Positions 46,857 to 56,557 of a DNA stretch of 64,000 bases are shown in pieces. Source of the DNA: Aureispira sp. CCB-QB1 (lineage in GTDB: Bacteria > Bacteroidota > Bacteroidia > Chitinophagales > Saprospiraceae); NCBI GenBank assembly GCA_945870185.1, contig CAMBRK010000004.1, positions 61,968-125,967 of the forward strand, read 5' to 3'. The position numbers and the translations under genes were made by a program. Position 1 is the first letter of the stretch, and each line of letters starts with the position of its first letter. Under the pieces are notes generated by a model. The model did no database searches. It saw nothing but the letters and a program-made list of their open reading frames with translations, and was not told the origin of the DNA.

Positions 46857-49142
46857 TTAGCCCTCACTAGCAGTCAGGCTAGCTTTAAATATTCTCAATT
46901 CTCCATATGTAAAGTCATCACTGGCTTTTTCTTTTAGCTCTGCAAGGTTTTCTCCACCATAGTTTTCAAAAATCACACTCAATTTTTGGATTTGTAATGA
47001 AGTGAAAAGTTCTGATACATGGATTTTTCCTTTGGCAACTAGCCGAGCCATATGACCCTGAATGGTACCCACAGTAACCACGCGTTCTTTGGCTATTTCG
47101 CCCATTTTCATCCCTTTTTGCCAATATTCAAATGTGACTTCTTCCGTTGGTTTTTTATCAGTTTTTGGCTTTTTTTCTTTTCTTTTATAATATGAAAAAT
47201 CTTCTTCATCTTCTATTACTTGGAGCTTGCTATGTTTGACTTTTTGCTTGGCATTTTCGAGTTTTCCAGACCTATAAGACTTTACAAAATCATCTGTAAG
47301 TGCGTCTTTGTTGATGTTTTGTCCATCCAAATGTGTCTTTATCAAGAGGCATGCTCTTTTCATATTCAAAACAATAGAAGTCGTCCCTTCTTCCAATTCA
47401 AAGAGCTCATCAAAATACTCTTTGGAACGTTTACTTCTTTTGACAATTTCAATTTTTTCGAGAACTTGTATTACTATAGGATCCAAAACATCAAAAAAAT
47501 GTTTAAAAGCCCCAGTGATTTTAACATTAATAAGACTATAATCAGTTGGTTTTTGGTTAAAATGGACATCTATCCAAGACAAAAACTTTTGAGACACTTC
47601 AAGAATTGACGAAAGTTGGGCTACATTTTCCTGTGCCCATACCATAGATCTACCTTTTTCGGTTAGCTCAGTGTTTTGTATATAGGATTCCAAATGTTTT
47701 TTCCATAAAAAGTGAAGTCCAGACATGTCAAAAGCATTTCTGACAAACTGATACAAATAATGAGCGGTACCTTCTTCTATCGTGACTTTAATCTTTTTCT
47801 CATCTGCTTCCTGAGTTGCGTATTGCATGACGTCTGCTGCATTTTGAATACCATTCATACGGAGATGATCCATGAGTACTAATCCATCCAAAGACCTAAG
47901 TCTCGATAGGGCTACATATGCTTGACCAGGTTGAAATACGTCAGCCACATCGATCACTGCTTTATCAAAAGTAAGACCCTGACTTTTATGCACGGTGATC
48001 GCCCAAGCCAATTTTAAAGGATAATGTACGAAAGTACCAATGATTTCTTCTTCTATATCTTTAGTGTTTTCATTAGTTTTGTATCGGACATTATTCCACT
48101 CGTACCTTTCTACTTCTATAGTTAGATTTTCTTCAGGGAAATGTACAAAGATCTCATCTTTGCCTAGTGATGAAACAAAACCCATTTTTCCATTAAAATA
48201 TCTTTTGTCATGAGCTAAATCATTTTTGGTAAACATGACTTGAGCACCTTCTTTGAGCACTAAATTTGCATCCATGGGATACATTCTGTCTGGAAAGTCA
48301 CCTTCGATCTCAGCTTCATAAATATATTCCTTTGTAGTTAGTTTAGCTAGTGCGTTTTTATTGATTTGGTCTGCTTTGTTATTGTGTGTCGTCAGATAGA
48401 TATAACCCGGAGCATTGTTAAAATCAAAATCCTTGTTTACAAATTTAGATAGTAATTGTATATCTTCATTGCTTACCACATTATTTCTAAGATTATTCAA
48501 AACATGGATAAAGCTTTCATCTGATTGCCTATATATTTTTTTAAGCTTTACATACAAAGGTGGCGAATGTTGTAGTACCCGAGCATGAAAGAAAAACATA
48601 CCCTGATAATATCTTTGCAAAATAGACCATTCATCTGGCTTGACTACAGGAGGAAGCTGTAAAAGATCACCGATAAACAATAGCTGGACACCACCAAAAG
48701 GCCTCTCTTTCCTACGGACTCTTTTCAATACAAAATCCATAGCATCCAATAAATCTGCTCTCAGCATACTGACTTCATCAATCACCAATAGATCTAATGA
48801 CCGAAGAACTCCAAGTTTCTGCCCGCTCATTTTAAATTTTTTGATCAATGATGCCGGCGATTCAAATTTATGCTCCATCTCCGTGGAAGGTATAAATCCC
48901 ATATCAGGTACAAAGGCTCCGGGCGCCAACTGAAACATAGAATGAATAGTAGCTCCTCCTGCATTTAAAGCCGCAATCCCTGTCGGTGCAACGACTACAG
49001 TATTTTTGTGGGTATTTTTTATTATTTCCTTTAGTAAAGTAGTTTTTCCAGTTCCTGCCTTACCGGTCAAAAATACGGTTTGCTGTGTTTGACTGATAAG
49101 TTTTAGAACATAATCAGCTATTTCATTTTTTTGATGATCCAT
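46857..49142 (-). CDS. Pif1-like superfamily 1 helicase with C-terminal HTH
   Basis: 761 residues. Walker A LTGKAGTGKTTLLKEI, Walker B LLVIDEVSMLRADLLD, motif III LLFIGDLLQLPPV, and C-terminal helicase motifs AWAITVHKSQGLTFDKAVI and GQAYVALSRLRSLDGLVL make a Pif1/RecD-type 5'-3' DNA helicase. About residues 640-760 form an HTH_40-like domain (GMKMGEIAKERVVTVGTIQGH), also seen in RecQ relatives of Bacteroidota. It probably unwinds replication or repair intermediates. Own promoter box at 49172. Confidence 0.92.
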   Translation of the reverse strand: MDHQKNEIADYVLKLISQTQQTVFLTGKAGTGKTTLLKEIIKNTHKNTVVVAPTGIAALNAGGATIHSMFQLAPGAFVPDMGFIPSTEMEHKFESPASLIKKFKMSGQKLGVLRSLDLLVIDEVSMLRADLLDAMDFVLKRVRRKERPFGGVQLLFIGDLLQLPPVVKPDEWSILQRYYQGMFFFHARVLQHSPPLYVKLKKIYRQSDESFIHVLNNLRNNVVSNEDIQLLSKFVNKDFDFNNAPGYIYLTTHNNKADQINKNALAKLTTKEYIYEAEIEGDFPDRMYPMDANLVLKEGAQVMFTKNDLAHDKRYFNGKMGFVSSLGKDEIFVHFPEENLTIEVERYEWNNVRYKTNENTKDIEEEIIGTFVHYPLKLAWAITVHKSQGLTFDKAVIDVADVFQPGQAYVALSRLRSLDGLVLMDHLRMNGIQNAADVMQYATQEADEKKIKVTIEEGTAHYLYQFVRNAFDMSGLHFLWKKHLESYIQNTELTEKGRSMVWAQENVAQLSSILEVSQKFLSWIDVHFNQKPTDYSLINVKITGAFKHFFDVLDPIVIQVLEKIEIVKRSKRSKEYFDELFELEEGTTSIVLNMKRACLLIKTHLDGQNINKDALTDDFVKSYRSGKLENAKQKVKHSKLQVIEDEEDFSYYKRKEKKPKTDKKPTEEVTFEYWQKGMKMGEIAKERVVTVGTIQGHMARLVAKGKIHVSELFTSLQIQKLSVIFENYGGENLAELKEKASDDFTYGELRIFKASLTASEG

Positions 49143-49171
49143 TTTTTATGCTTTGTTAGTTTGATTTAGAC

Positions 49172-49179
49172 CAAAGGTA
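49172..49179 (-). promoter_or_regulatory. helicase promoter -7 box
   Basis: Minus strand TACCTTTG, exact consensus, 29 bases before the ATG at 49142. Confidence 0.57.
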
Positions 49180-49223
49180 AAAAATATTTTTGGATAGAAA
49201 AACAAAAGTATATGAAAATAAAA

Positions 49224-49263
49224 AAGTTAGCACCATTACATATTTGGATAATAGTGCTTACTT
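49224..49263 (-). terminator. terminator after the CBS protein gene
   Basis: A long imperfect hairpin: AAGT-AGCAC-ATTA pairs with TAAT-GTGCT-ACTT around a 10-base loop, with single-base mismatches, followed on the minus strand by TTTTTTATTTT. It lies 31 bases after the CBS gene stop. Confidence 0.75.
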
Positions 49264-49294
49264 TTCTTAACAATAAAAGAAAATGATCATCAAA

Positions 49295-49717
49295 TTAGTG
49301 CGCAAAAACGTCTTGGTATAGTATAGGTTGTGGATACTCTTCATTAAACGCACACTTGATGACATCAAATGCTGTGACTACGCCTTTTAGTTCATTATCT
49401 AGATTTACGACGGGTAAAGTTTTAAATCTTTTGTCTGCAAATAGCTCTGCGGCCGTGCCTACTTTATCTTTAGGTGTAATCCGAACCACTTTCTTAATCA
49501 TTACCTCTGAGATGTTCATATCCGACCCGTGTCCTGCTCTACTGGCTTTCCAAAGATCGTAAGAAGTAATCATTCCTACTAATTTTCCATCCTGAACAAC
49601 TGGAAGCTGCTGAGTTTGAGTCTCCATCATAAGATTAGCAACTTCATCGATGGTTTGATTTGGGTTTGCTACTATTGGATCTTTTGTCATAATAGTGCGT
49701 ACTTCCTGATTCATCAT
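49295..49717 (-). CDS. CBS-pair domain protein
   Basis: 140 residues made almost entirely of two CBS motifs: MTKDPIVANPNQTIDEVANL with QLPVVQDGKLVGMITSYDL, then MIKKVVRITPKDKVGTAAEL with TLPVVNLDNELKGVVTAFDV. Such proteins bind adenine nucleotides and act as energy-linked regulators. The partner is not evident. Two adjacent ATGs (49717 and 49714) are possible starts. Confidence 0.88.
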   Translation of the reverse strand: MMNQEVRTIMTKDPIVANPNQTIDEVANLMMETQTQQLPVVQDGKLVGMITSYDLWKASRAGHGSDMNISEVMIKKVVRITPKDKVGTAAELFADKRFKTLPVVNLDNELKGVVTAFDVIKCAFNEEYPQPILYQDVFAH

Positions 49718-49853
49718 GGCATTATATATTTAATTGTAAAATAATATTATAACAATACTCAAGCGAAGAAAAAGAAAGAAAACAAAATATAATATTCCGT
49801 ATGATAGTTTAACCACCATACTAAATAAATAGTTCCCTTGTTAATCATTTTTT

Positions 49854-50308
49854 TTAAAAATATGAAAAAAATCTTCCGGTACGGTTTTTATAATCCCGAT
49901 ATTCAGGAAATTTTTTTTAAGTTGTTTTTCTTCATAAGTAGTTTTTACCATAAAAAGTATAATCAAAAAGAAAGATATCACAAGCTTGAATACTGATAAA
50001 TATATCAATGCCAAACCCAAAAATACTTAAATAACTCCTGAATATATGGGATGCCTAACATATTTGTACAATGCTTTGGTCAGTAATAAACCATCTTGTT
50101 TTGGGGTTGGGAAAATGGTCAGATTATTGTCTAGTTTAAAAATAGAAACTATGGTTATTATCGATCCGCTTACGAAAAATACCCATCCCGGCAACTGCAA
50201 AAATGGTGGTAACTTCGACCAATGCATTGGAATGAAAAACATTAAAAATAATATTAATGGAAAGACAACCAATACATAATCTAAAGATGTTTTCTCTGTT
50301 CCTTTCAT
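49854..50308 (-). pseudogene. isoprenylcysteine methyltransferase-like membrane protein, nonsense and frameshift
   Basis: The first 93 residues (50027-50308) contain membrane helices and the conserved TKALYKYVRHPIYSGVI of the ICMT/PEMT methyltransferase family. TAA (50027-50029) follows where a Leu is expected. The frame then continues with VFLGLALIYLSVF and TTYEEKQLKK. In an 8-base T run (49911-49918) it shifts by one, and the next frame gives PEYRDYKNRTGRFFSYF and a stop, the normal family ending. The gene overlaps radC by 4 bp (ATGA) and was cotranscribed with it. Confidence 0.78.
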
Positions 50309-51006
50309 AAAATGCCTTCATCTGCAAAACTGTAATAGGCCATATCTCCAATGATGATATGATCTGCGACGACTATTTCAAAAATATTACAGGCTTCCTT
50401 GAGTTTTTTGGTAATATTGATATCTTCACTTGATGGTCTCAGGTTCCCCGACGGATGATTGTGGCATAGTATTATCGTAGATGCCAAATGCTCCAAAGCA
50501 CATTTCACAATTAACTTTACATCCACTACTACACTTGATACTCCACCTCTACCTATAGATTGAGTATGAATAATTTTATTGGCGCGGTTGCATAGCAATA
50601 TCCAAAATTCTTCATGAGGAAGATCAGCCACAAGTGGGTATAAATAATCAAAAGAATCCTTACTAGATTTGATCGCAGTACGCTGTAACGGTTCCGTCTC
50701 TTGTCTTCTTCTACCTAACTCTAATGCAGCGATGATATTGATGGCCTTTGCTTCTCCGACTCCTTTGTATCTTTTGACCAGGTCTTTGATAGTGATTTTT
50801 CCGAGCTCATTGAGATTATTTTTGTGATCACCAAGTATGCGCTTACTTAGATCTACTGCTGACTCGCCCACAGAGCCGGATCCTAAAATGATAGCTAACA
50901 ACTCAGAATCAGTGAGAGACTGTCTTCCTCTAGCTAACATTTTTTCTCTGGGCCGATCGTCAATGGACCACTCTTTGATGGAATTATATTGCGGAGCTTC
51001 TGACAT
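50305..51006 (-). CDS. radC: RadC family JAB-domain protein
   Basis: 233 residues: N-terminal helix-hairpin-helix part (RYKGVGEAKAINIIAALELG) and the JAB1/MPN metal site HNHPSGNLRPSSED. It was once thought to act in DNA repair; the true role is unclear. The metal ligands (HxHx7S...D) look intact. First gene of a pair with the broken methyltransferase gene. Confidence 0.93.
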   Translation of the reverse strand: MSEAPQYNSIKEWSIDDRPREKMLARGRQSLTDSELLAIILGSGSVGESAVDLSKRILGDHKNNLNELGKITIKDLVKRYKGVGEAKAINIIAALELGRRRQETEPLQRTAIKSSKDSFDYLYPLVADLPHEEFWILLCNRANKIIHTQSIGRGGVSSVVVDVKLIVKCALEHLASTIILCHNHPSGNLRPSSEDINITKKLKEACNIFEIVVADHIIIGDMAYYSFADEGIL

Positions 51007-51123
51007 GTAACTTATTTTGGAAAATATTTATAAATATCTTTTCTGTGCAAAAATCTTATAAAATAGAAAGTGGAATTAATATGGTTTGCATAGTATATAA
51101 AATATAATCAAACAGAACAATCG

Positions 51124-52269
51124 CTACACCAACTCCAATGCCTGCTCTAAATCTTCAATCAAATCGACCACATCTTCTATACCTACACTCAATCTTATCA
51201 ATGAATCTGTCAAACCCACCTTTAGTCTTTCTTCTTTCGGGATCGATCCATGTGTCATACTCGCTGGATGACCGATCAGGGACTCTACACCACCTAGTGA
51301 CTCAGCCAATGAAAAGTAATGAGTACCACTTAGCACTTTTCTGGCACTTGCTTCATTATTGGCTACTAAGTCAAAAGAAACCATGCCTCCAAACATTTTC
51401 ATCTGCTTTTTGGCTACTTCATGACCAGGATGAGACGCAAATCCAGGATAATAAACTTTAGATATTTTAGTATGATTTTGTAAATAATGAGCTATTTTTT
51501 CTGCATTCTGACATGCTCGCTCTACTCGGATATGCAGCGTCTTGATGCCTCTAAGGATCAAAAAACAATCCTGTGGTCCAGGTACCGCACCGACAGCGTT
51601 TTGCAAAAATCTGATTTGGGACGCTATGTCCGCATTTTTTGTTACTACTACACCATGTATGACATCTGAATGACCCCCGATATACTTGGTTGCCGAGTGT
51701 ACAACGATATCAGCTCCAAGATCTAACGGATTTTGAAGGTATGGAGATGCAAATGTATTGTCTACACACACCATAATTCCTTTACCTTTTACATGACTAC
51801 ATACTGCTTCTATATCTATGATGTTTAGCATAGGGTTGGTAGGTGTTTCTACCCAGATCATTTTGGTATCGGCAGTGATGTGTGCATCCAATGCACTGAC
51901 GTCACCCATAGAGACAAACTGAAACTTGATACCATATTTACCAAAAACCTTCGTCATGATTCTATACGAGCCACCATATAAATCGTCGCAAGCTATGACT
52001 TCGTCACCAGGGCTCAGAAGCTTGAGTACACTATCCATAGCAGCCAATCCACTTCCAAAACAAATAGCATCTGTAGCATTTTCAAGTGCTGCTAGATTTT
52101 TTTCTAATACCGTTCTGGTTGGATTTTGAGTTCTTGCGTATTCATATCCTTTGTGATCTCCTGGCGCTGCCTGAACATAGGTAGATGTCTGATATATAGG
52201 AGTCATGATGGCGCCTGTGGATGGATCTGGCTCTATGCCTGCGTGTATTACTTTGGTTCCAAATTTCAT
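51124..52269 (-). CDS. cystathionine gamma-synthase/gamma-lyase family PLP enzyme
   Basis: 381 residues, Cys/Met-metabolism PLP enzyme. PLP Lys sits in VVHSATKYIGGHSDVIHG. TSTYVQ, YEYARTQNPTR and the SLGGVESLIGHPASMTH substrate-binding segment are typical. Sequence alone does not separate gamma-synthase (methionine synthesis) from gamma-lyase; metF elsewhere in the window only says methionine metabolism is present. A promoter box lies at 52299-52306. Confidence 0.9.
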   Translation of the reverse strand: MKFGTKVIHAGIEPDPSTGAIMTPIYQTSTYVQAAPGDHKGYEYARTQNPTRTVLEKNLAALENATDAICFGSGLAAMDSVLKLLSPGDEVIACDDLYGGSYRIMTKVFGKYGIKFQFVSMGDVSALDAHITADTKMIWVETPTNPMLNIIDIEAVCSHVKGKGIMVCVDNTFASPYLQNPLDLGADIVVHSATKYIGGHSDVIHGVVVTKNADIASQIRFLQNAVGAVPGPQDCFLILRGIKTLHIRVERACQNAEKIAHYLQNHTKISKVYYPGFASHPGHEVAKKQMKMFGGMVSFDLVANNEASARKVLSGTHYFSLAESLGGVESLIGHPASMTHGSIPKEERLKVGLTDSLIRLSVGIEDVVDLIEDLEQALELV

Positions 52270-52298
52270 GGTAGGTATTTTATATATTTTTAGATTTG

Positions 52299-52306
52299 CA
52301 AAGGTA
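52299..52306 (-). promoter_or_regulatory. promoter -7 box of the PLP enzyme gene
   Basis: Minus strand TACCTTTG, exact consensus, 29 bases before the ATG at 52269. Confidence 0.55.
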
Positions 52307-52398
52307 AGTGAAATTATTTCAAAGAGTAGAATTTAATGACAGTTTTAGATTATAACAAAATGCTTCTATATTTCGTTTAGTCAGAAAGTAAAACGACC

Positions 52399-53676
52399 AT
52401 GTCTATCCAAAAAGATCTTCTGGAGCTATTAGCAAATGGATTGATTTCTGAAGAGCAGGCGAAAAACATCCAAGTTTACTATCAATCCAATAAAAAAAGT
52501 CATACCAATACTTTGACCATGATTTTTGCTGCTATCGGTGCAGTGTTGATTGGTTTGGCTTTGATCCTCATCCTGGCACACAATTGGGACAATATGCACC
52601 AATATTCTAAAATAGGAATCGCATTTTTACCTCTTTTACTTTCTCATGTCTTAACTGGATTTACATTATGGAGAAAATCAGATCAACCTCTTTGGAAAGA
52701 AACGTCAGCCATCTTCCTGTTTTTTAGTTTAGGAGCTTGTATGGCGTTGATTGCTCAGATATACCATATTCAAGATTCGGGAGGGAGTTTTTTTCTGACT
52801 TGGGCAGCATTGTCGATACCTGTGATCTATGTACTCCGATCTTCAGCCATGTCAATATTATGTATTTTGTGTATTTCTTATTTCAATAATATGGTATATG
52901 GGTTTGATTCATCAGACAATTACAAAGACTTCATCTATTACCTATACTTAGCTGCCATTTTGCCTCATTATTTATATTTGATTAAAGAAAAATCAACATC
53001 CAATATTACCTTTATTCATCATTGGGTGGTGGCGATATCTTTGCTTGTTTGTACTGCCACTTTGGCCAATACGGCGGCATATACATTGTTTTTACTTTAC
53101 ATGGCATTATTTACATTTTTTTACAGTCTGGGCAAAAGTCACTATTTTAACAAAACACCCTCGTGGGCCAATGCTTTCAGTATCGTATCACAAGCAGGTA
53201 TCTTTATCATCTTGATCATATTGAGTTTTGACAATGTGTGGGAGGGTATTTCCAGAGAATATGATATTGAAAAAATAGTGTTTTCTATAGAATTTTTGAT
53301 GACTTTGATCTATGCGGTACTTTTCTTATTCTTTTACATTACAAATCAAGTATTCAAAGCAGAACACTTGTTAGATTTTTTCCTCATCATCACTCCATTT
53401 GCATTTATTTTCATCATGAATGTTAAATATCCATCGTTTTTTATCAACTTATTAACCTTTGCTTTGGGTTTGATGGTAATAGTAAGAAGCATCCGACAGG
53501 AAAGTCTTGCGTCTTTAAATTTTGGACTTTTGATGATATCCATCTTGATTTTATGCCGATTTTTTGATACTGAAATGTCATACCTGATACGTGGATTAGT
53601 TTTTGCATTGCTAGGTATTGCTTTTTTTGTGACCAATTATTTTATGATTAGAAAATTCAACAAAGATGCCCAATAA
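52399..53676 (+). CDS. DUF2157 domain membrane protein
   Basis: 425 residues. A short cytoplasmic helical start (LLELLANGLISEEQAKNIQVYY) leads into about ten to twelve membrane helices; the DUF2157 domain is in the first third (AHNWDNMHQYSKIGIAFLPL). Function unknown. Its last 11 bases overlap the next gene, which is the usual partner of DUF2157 genes in other bacteria. Confidence 0.88.
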   Translation: MSIQKDLLELLANGLISEEQAKNIQVYYQSNKKSHTNTLTMIFAAIGAVLIGLALILILAHNWDNMHQYSKIGIAFLPLLLSHVLTGFTLWRKSDQPLWKETSAIFLFFSLGACMALIAQIYHIQDSGGSFFLTWAALSIPVIYVLRSSAMSILCILCISYFNNMVYGFDSSDNYKDFIYYLYLAAILPHYLYLIKEKSTSNITFIHHWVVAISLLVCTATLANTAAYTLFLLYMALFTFFYSLGKSHYFNKTPSWANAFSIVSQAGIFIILIILSFDNVWEGISREYDIEKIVFSIEFLMTLIYAVLFLFFYITNQVFKAEHLLDFFLIITPFAFIFIMNVKYPSFFINLLTFALGLMVIVRSIRQESLASLNFGLLMISILILCRFFDTEMSYLIRGLVFALLGIAFFVTNYFMIRKFNKDAQ

Positions 53677-54211
53677 ATCCATTTTCATCCTGATCTTTCT
53701 TTTTGTTGCTTTTTTGCAATTATTGGTACCTGCTAATATGATTTTCCAAAAAAACAAAACTGTAGTATCGGGTACTAAGTACAAGTTTAAAGTAAAACCC
53801 GTCGATCCTGCAGACCCTTTTTTGGGTAGATACATTGACTTAAGTTTTGACCAAGATACTTTTGTAATAAAAGATAGTAAATTTTATAAAGATCAAGAGA
53901 CTATATATGTTGAAATCGCTCAAGGTATCGACAGCTTTGCCATTATTAAAAATATATCATTATCACCTTTTAAAGATACTAAGCATTTTATTACTGCCAA
54001 AGTAGCTTATATTCAAGAAAATAGGGTTCATATAGAGTATCCCTTTACCCGATTTTACATGGAAGAAAGTAAAGCTCCCGAAGCAGAAACTAAAGTAAAC
54101 ATTATGCTAAGAGACAGTACTTATCTAGGATATGCCGAAATATTTGTATACAAAGGTGCCACTGTTGTTCAGGATGTCAAAATTAATAACCGGACTATCA
54201 AATCACTTTAA
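53666..54211 (+). CDS. GDYXXLXY-family protein
   Basis: 181 residues with one N-terminal membrane helix (SIFILIFLFVAFLQLLVP). The family hallmark appears as DPADPFLGRYIDLSF, with GRYIDLSF in place of GDYxxLxY. A beta-rich outer part follows, with IEYPFTRFYMEE. It is cotranslated with the DUF2157 gene, 11 bp overlap, which points to a membrane complex of unknown role. Confidence 0.85.
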   Translation: MPNKSIFILIFLFVAFLQLLVPANMIFQKNKTVVSGTKYKFKVKPVDPADPFLGRYIDLSFDQDTFVIKDSKFYKDQETIYVEIAQGIDSFAIIKNISLSPFKDTKHFITAKVAYIQENRVHIEYPFTRFYMEESKAPEAETKVNIMLRDSTYLGYAEIFVYKGATVVQDVKINNRTIKSL

Positions 54212-54288
54212 ATAGGATTATTGACTCTTTTTTTAAACTAATTTTTTAAAATGGTATTCTTCATATCATCATATCATTTATTTAAATC

Positions 54289-55845
54289 ATGTTGAGATTT
54301 ACCAATATATTTACTTCGAAGCTACCTGCTGATCCGTTCAATATTAACATACCAAGACAAGTCCAAAGTGCCGCATTTTCCTTGGTTAGACCCAAAGGTA
54401 TGACAAACCCAAAACTAATCATTTTTAGCGACGAAATAGCCGAAAACCTTGGATTGTCCAAAGATTTTTGTGAGACCCAACATTTTGTAGAGATCATGTC
54501 TGGAAACAAACTGGCTGATGGTAGCAATCCTTATGCAATGGCGTATGCAGGTCATCAGTTTGGAAATTGGGCGGGACAACTTGGAGATGGGCGCGCTATA
54601 AATCTGGGTGAACTAAGTGTAAAATCAGGTATCCAAACCTTGCAGCTCAAAGGTGCAGGACCAACACCATACTCCCGAACAGCAGACGGCCTGGCAGTAC
54701 TCAGATCATCTGTCAGAGAGTTTTTGTGCAGTGAAGCCATGTTCCATTTGGGTGTGCCAACCACGAGAGCTTTGTCACTTGCACTTACAGGAGAAGAAGT
54801 GCTCAGAGATATGCTTTATAATGGCAATGCCCAATATGAAAAAGGAGCCGTCGTATGCAGAGTAGCTCCATCGTTTATCAGATTTGGAAGTTTTGAATTT
54901 TTTGCTTGGAGACAAGATACCGAAAATTTAAAAAAACTCGCGGACTTCACGATGGAGCACTACTTTTCACATTTAGATGGCCATGAACAAAAATATTTGA
55001 AATTTTTTGAAGAAGTGGCTACCAAAACTTGTGAAATGATCATCCACTGGCAAAGAGTAGGTTTTGTACATGGAGTCATGAATACAGACAATATGTCCAT
55101 CCATGGTCTTACTATTGACTATGGACCCTATGGTTGGATGGACAATTATGACCCAGATTGGACGCCGAATACTACCGATCTACCAGGTAAAAGATATCGC
55201 TTTGGAAACCAACCTGTGATAGCTCAATGGAATTTGTTAAAATTGGCCAACGCCTTGTATCCGATCATTTTGGACGAAAATGCTTTAAAAGATATCATAG
55301 AAAATTTTCAAACCACTTATAAAAATGGGCACTTGAGCATGATGATGCAAAAACTGGGACTAAAAGCATCGCAACCAACTGATGAAGCGCTAATATCTGA
55401 ACTAAGCAAAACCATGAAAGACACTCAGTCTGACATGACTATCTTTTTCAGGTTGCTTTCAGATATAAATTCCAAAATGACACCTGTAGAAGCTTTTGGG
55501 GTGATTTCAAAATCTTTATACTCAGATCTAAACGATGAAGAACCTAAGATCGTTTGGCATCGTTGGTTTCTAAAATATCTGGACAGGCTCAAAGATGAAA
55601 CTATATCAAATGAAGAAAGAAAAATCGACATGGACAAAGTCAATCCCAAATATGTACTACGAAATTACATAGCTCAAATTGCCATAGAAGCTGCCGACAA
55701 AGGTGATTATGGCGTCACACATGAATTATACCAACTTTTGAAAAACCCTTATGACGAACAACCTCAGTACCAACATTGGTTTGAAAAAAGACCAGATTGG
55801 GCCATAAAAAAAGTGGGATGCTCTATGCTTTCCTGTAGCTCTTAG
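54289..55845 (+). CDS. selO: SelO/YdiU protein adenylyltransferase (AMPylase)
   Basis: Pseudokinase-fold enzyme that transfers AMP from ATP to Ser, Thr or Tyr of target proteins and protects against oxidative stress. 518 residues. Visible motifs are YAGHQFGNWAGQLGDGRA, LQLKGAGPTPYSRTADGLAV and HGVMNTDNMSIHGLTIDYGP with the metal-binding Asp. The C-terminus ends SMLSCSS: bacterial homologues have Cys where mitochondrial SelO has selenocysteine. Its stop overlaps that of the convergent lipoprotein gene by 4 bp. Confidence 0.93.
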   Translation: MLRFTNIFTSKLPADPFNINIPRQVQSAAFSLVRPKGMTNPKLIIFSDEIAENLGLSKDFCETQHFVEIMSGNKLADGSNPYAMAYAGHQFGNWAGQLGDGRAINLGELSVKSGIQTLQLKGAGPTPYSRTADGLAVLRSSVREFLCSEAMFHLGVPTTRALSLALTGEEVLRDMLYNGNAQYEKGAVVCRVAPSFIRFGSFEFFAWRQDTENLKKLADFTMEHYFSHLDGHEQKYLKFFEEVATKTCEMIIHWQRVGFVHGVMNTDNMSIHGLTIDYGPYGWMDNYDPDWTPNTTDLPGKRYRFGNQPVIAQWNLLKLANALYPIILDENALKDIIENFQTTYKNGHLSMMMQKLGLKASQPTDEALISELSKTMKDTQSDMTIFFRLLSDINSKMTPVEAFGVISKSLYSDLNDEEPKIVWHRWFLKYLDRLKDETISNEERKIDMDKVNPKYVLRNYIAQIAIEAADKGDYGVTHELYQLLKNPYDEQPQYQHWFEKRPDWAIKKVGCSMLSCSS

Positions 55846-56213
55846 ATACCTGTCATTTCTCCAATCCTAAAGACCGGATTGCCACCTTTTTGATAAAGGA
55901 AACCAAAATATTTAAATTGAATGGCAACAATATCAGCTGAGGTACGCCCTGAATGTCCACCAGGAACTGAAACTACCAAGTTTAACTTCTGGAGCTTATT
56001 ATCATCAAAAAATGTGGAACCATCATAATTAAATCCAATTTCTTGTTCAGCGAGCTTTTGTTGGATGGTTTTAAGTTCTTCTTTGGTTGTTTCATGAGAC
56101 AGTTTGACCAAAGCGTAATCTTGTTTTTGAGTGATGACTGTGGGCAAATCTTTGGGCATGCAGGATGTTAAAGAAAACATTAGCATAGTCAGGATAAAGA
56201 AACTGTTTTTCAT
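55842..56213 (-). CDS. small hypothetical lipoprotein
   Basis: 123 residues. Signal segment MKNSFFILTMLMFSLTSC with a good lipobox (LTSC, Cys18). The mature part includes KEELKTIQQKLAEQEIGFNYDG and GGHSGRTSADIVAIQFKYFG, reminiscent of the short C-terminal segments of some M56-linked proteins but not enough for assignment. Probably attached to the inner or outer membrane from the periplasm. Confidence 0.62.
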   Translation of the reverse strand: MKNSFFILTMLMFSLTSCMPKDLPTVITQKQDYALVKLSHETTKEELKTIQQKLAEQEIGFNYDGSTFFDDNKLQKLNLVVSVPGGHSGRTSADIVAIQFKYFGFLYQKGGNPVFRIGEMTGI

Positions 56214-56404
56214 TTTTGGTTTGTTTAGATATTTGAAACGTAAAAAATTGAAAATTATTTTCTCACTGTATTATATACATCGTATGATTAAAAGTGTCAG
56301 TTTGGCGAACCAAAACTATTTTGGATGTCTTTAAAACATATTATAATTTGTATAATAATCCCGAACATCTCGTGTATTAAAATATTTACTTTGACCTTAC
56401 AAAA

Positions 56405-56503
56405 ATGGTAAGAAGAAAATTTAAGGAATGGGATGCTTTGATAAAAAAGGAACTAAATCGAGATCATATCAAACATTTTAAACTGAATGTTCCAAAATAT
56501 TAA
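56405..56503 (+). CDS. possible small basic ORF
   Basis: 32 residues, MVRRKFKEWDALIKKELN..., Lys/Arg-rich and free of stops, in the 344-bp space between the lipoprotein gene and the RluA-type gene. No clear ribosome site and no relatives known to me. Coding is uncertain. Confidence 0.25.
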   Translation: MVRRKFKEWDALIKKELNRDHIKHFKLNVPKY

Positions 56504-56545
56504 TAAATCAACTGCTATAAAGTAAGCTTTTTACATGCATGTACT

Positions 56546-56553
56546 TACCTTTG
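56546..56553 (+). promoter_or_regulatory. promoter -7 box of the RluA-type gene
   Basis: TACCTTTG, exact consensus, only 4 bases before the ATG at 56558. The transcript would begin at or near the start codon (leaderless). Confidence 0.5.
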
Positions 56554-56557
56554 CCCT

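Noticed and set aside
47220..47609. Plus-strand frame of 129 codons within the helicase gene
   Set aside because: Antisense shadow of the Pif1-like gene, no domain and no start signal.
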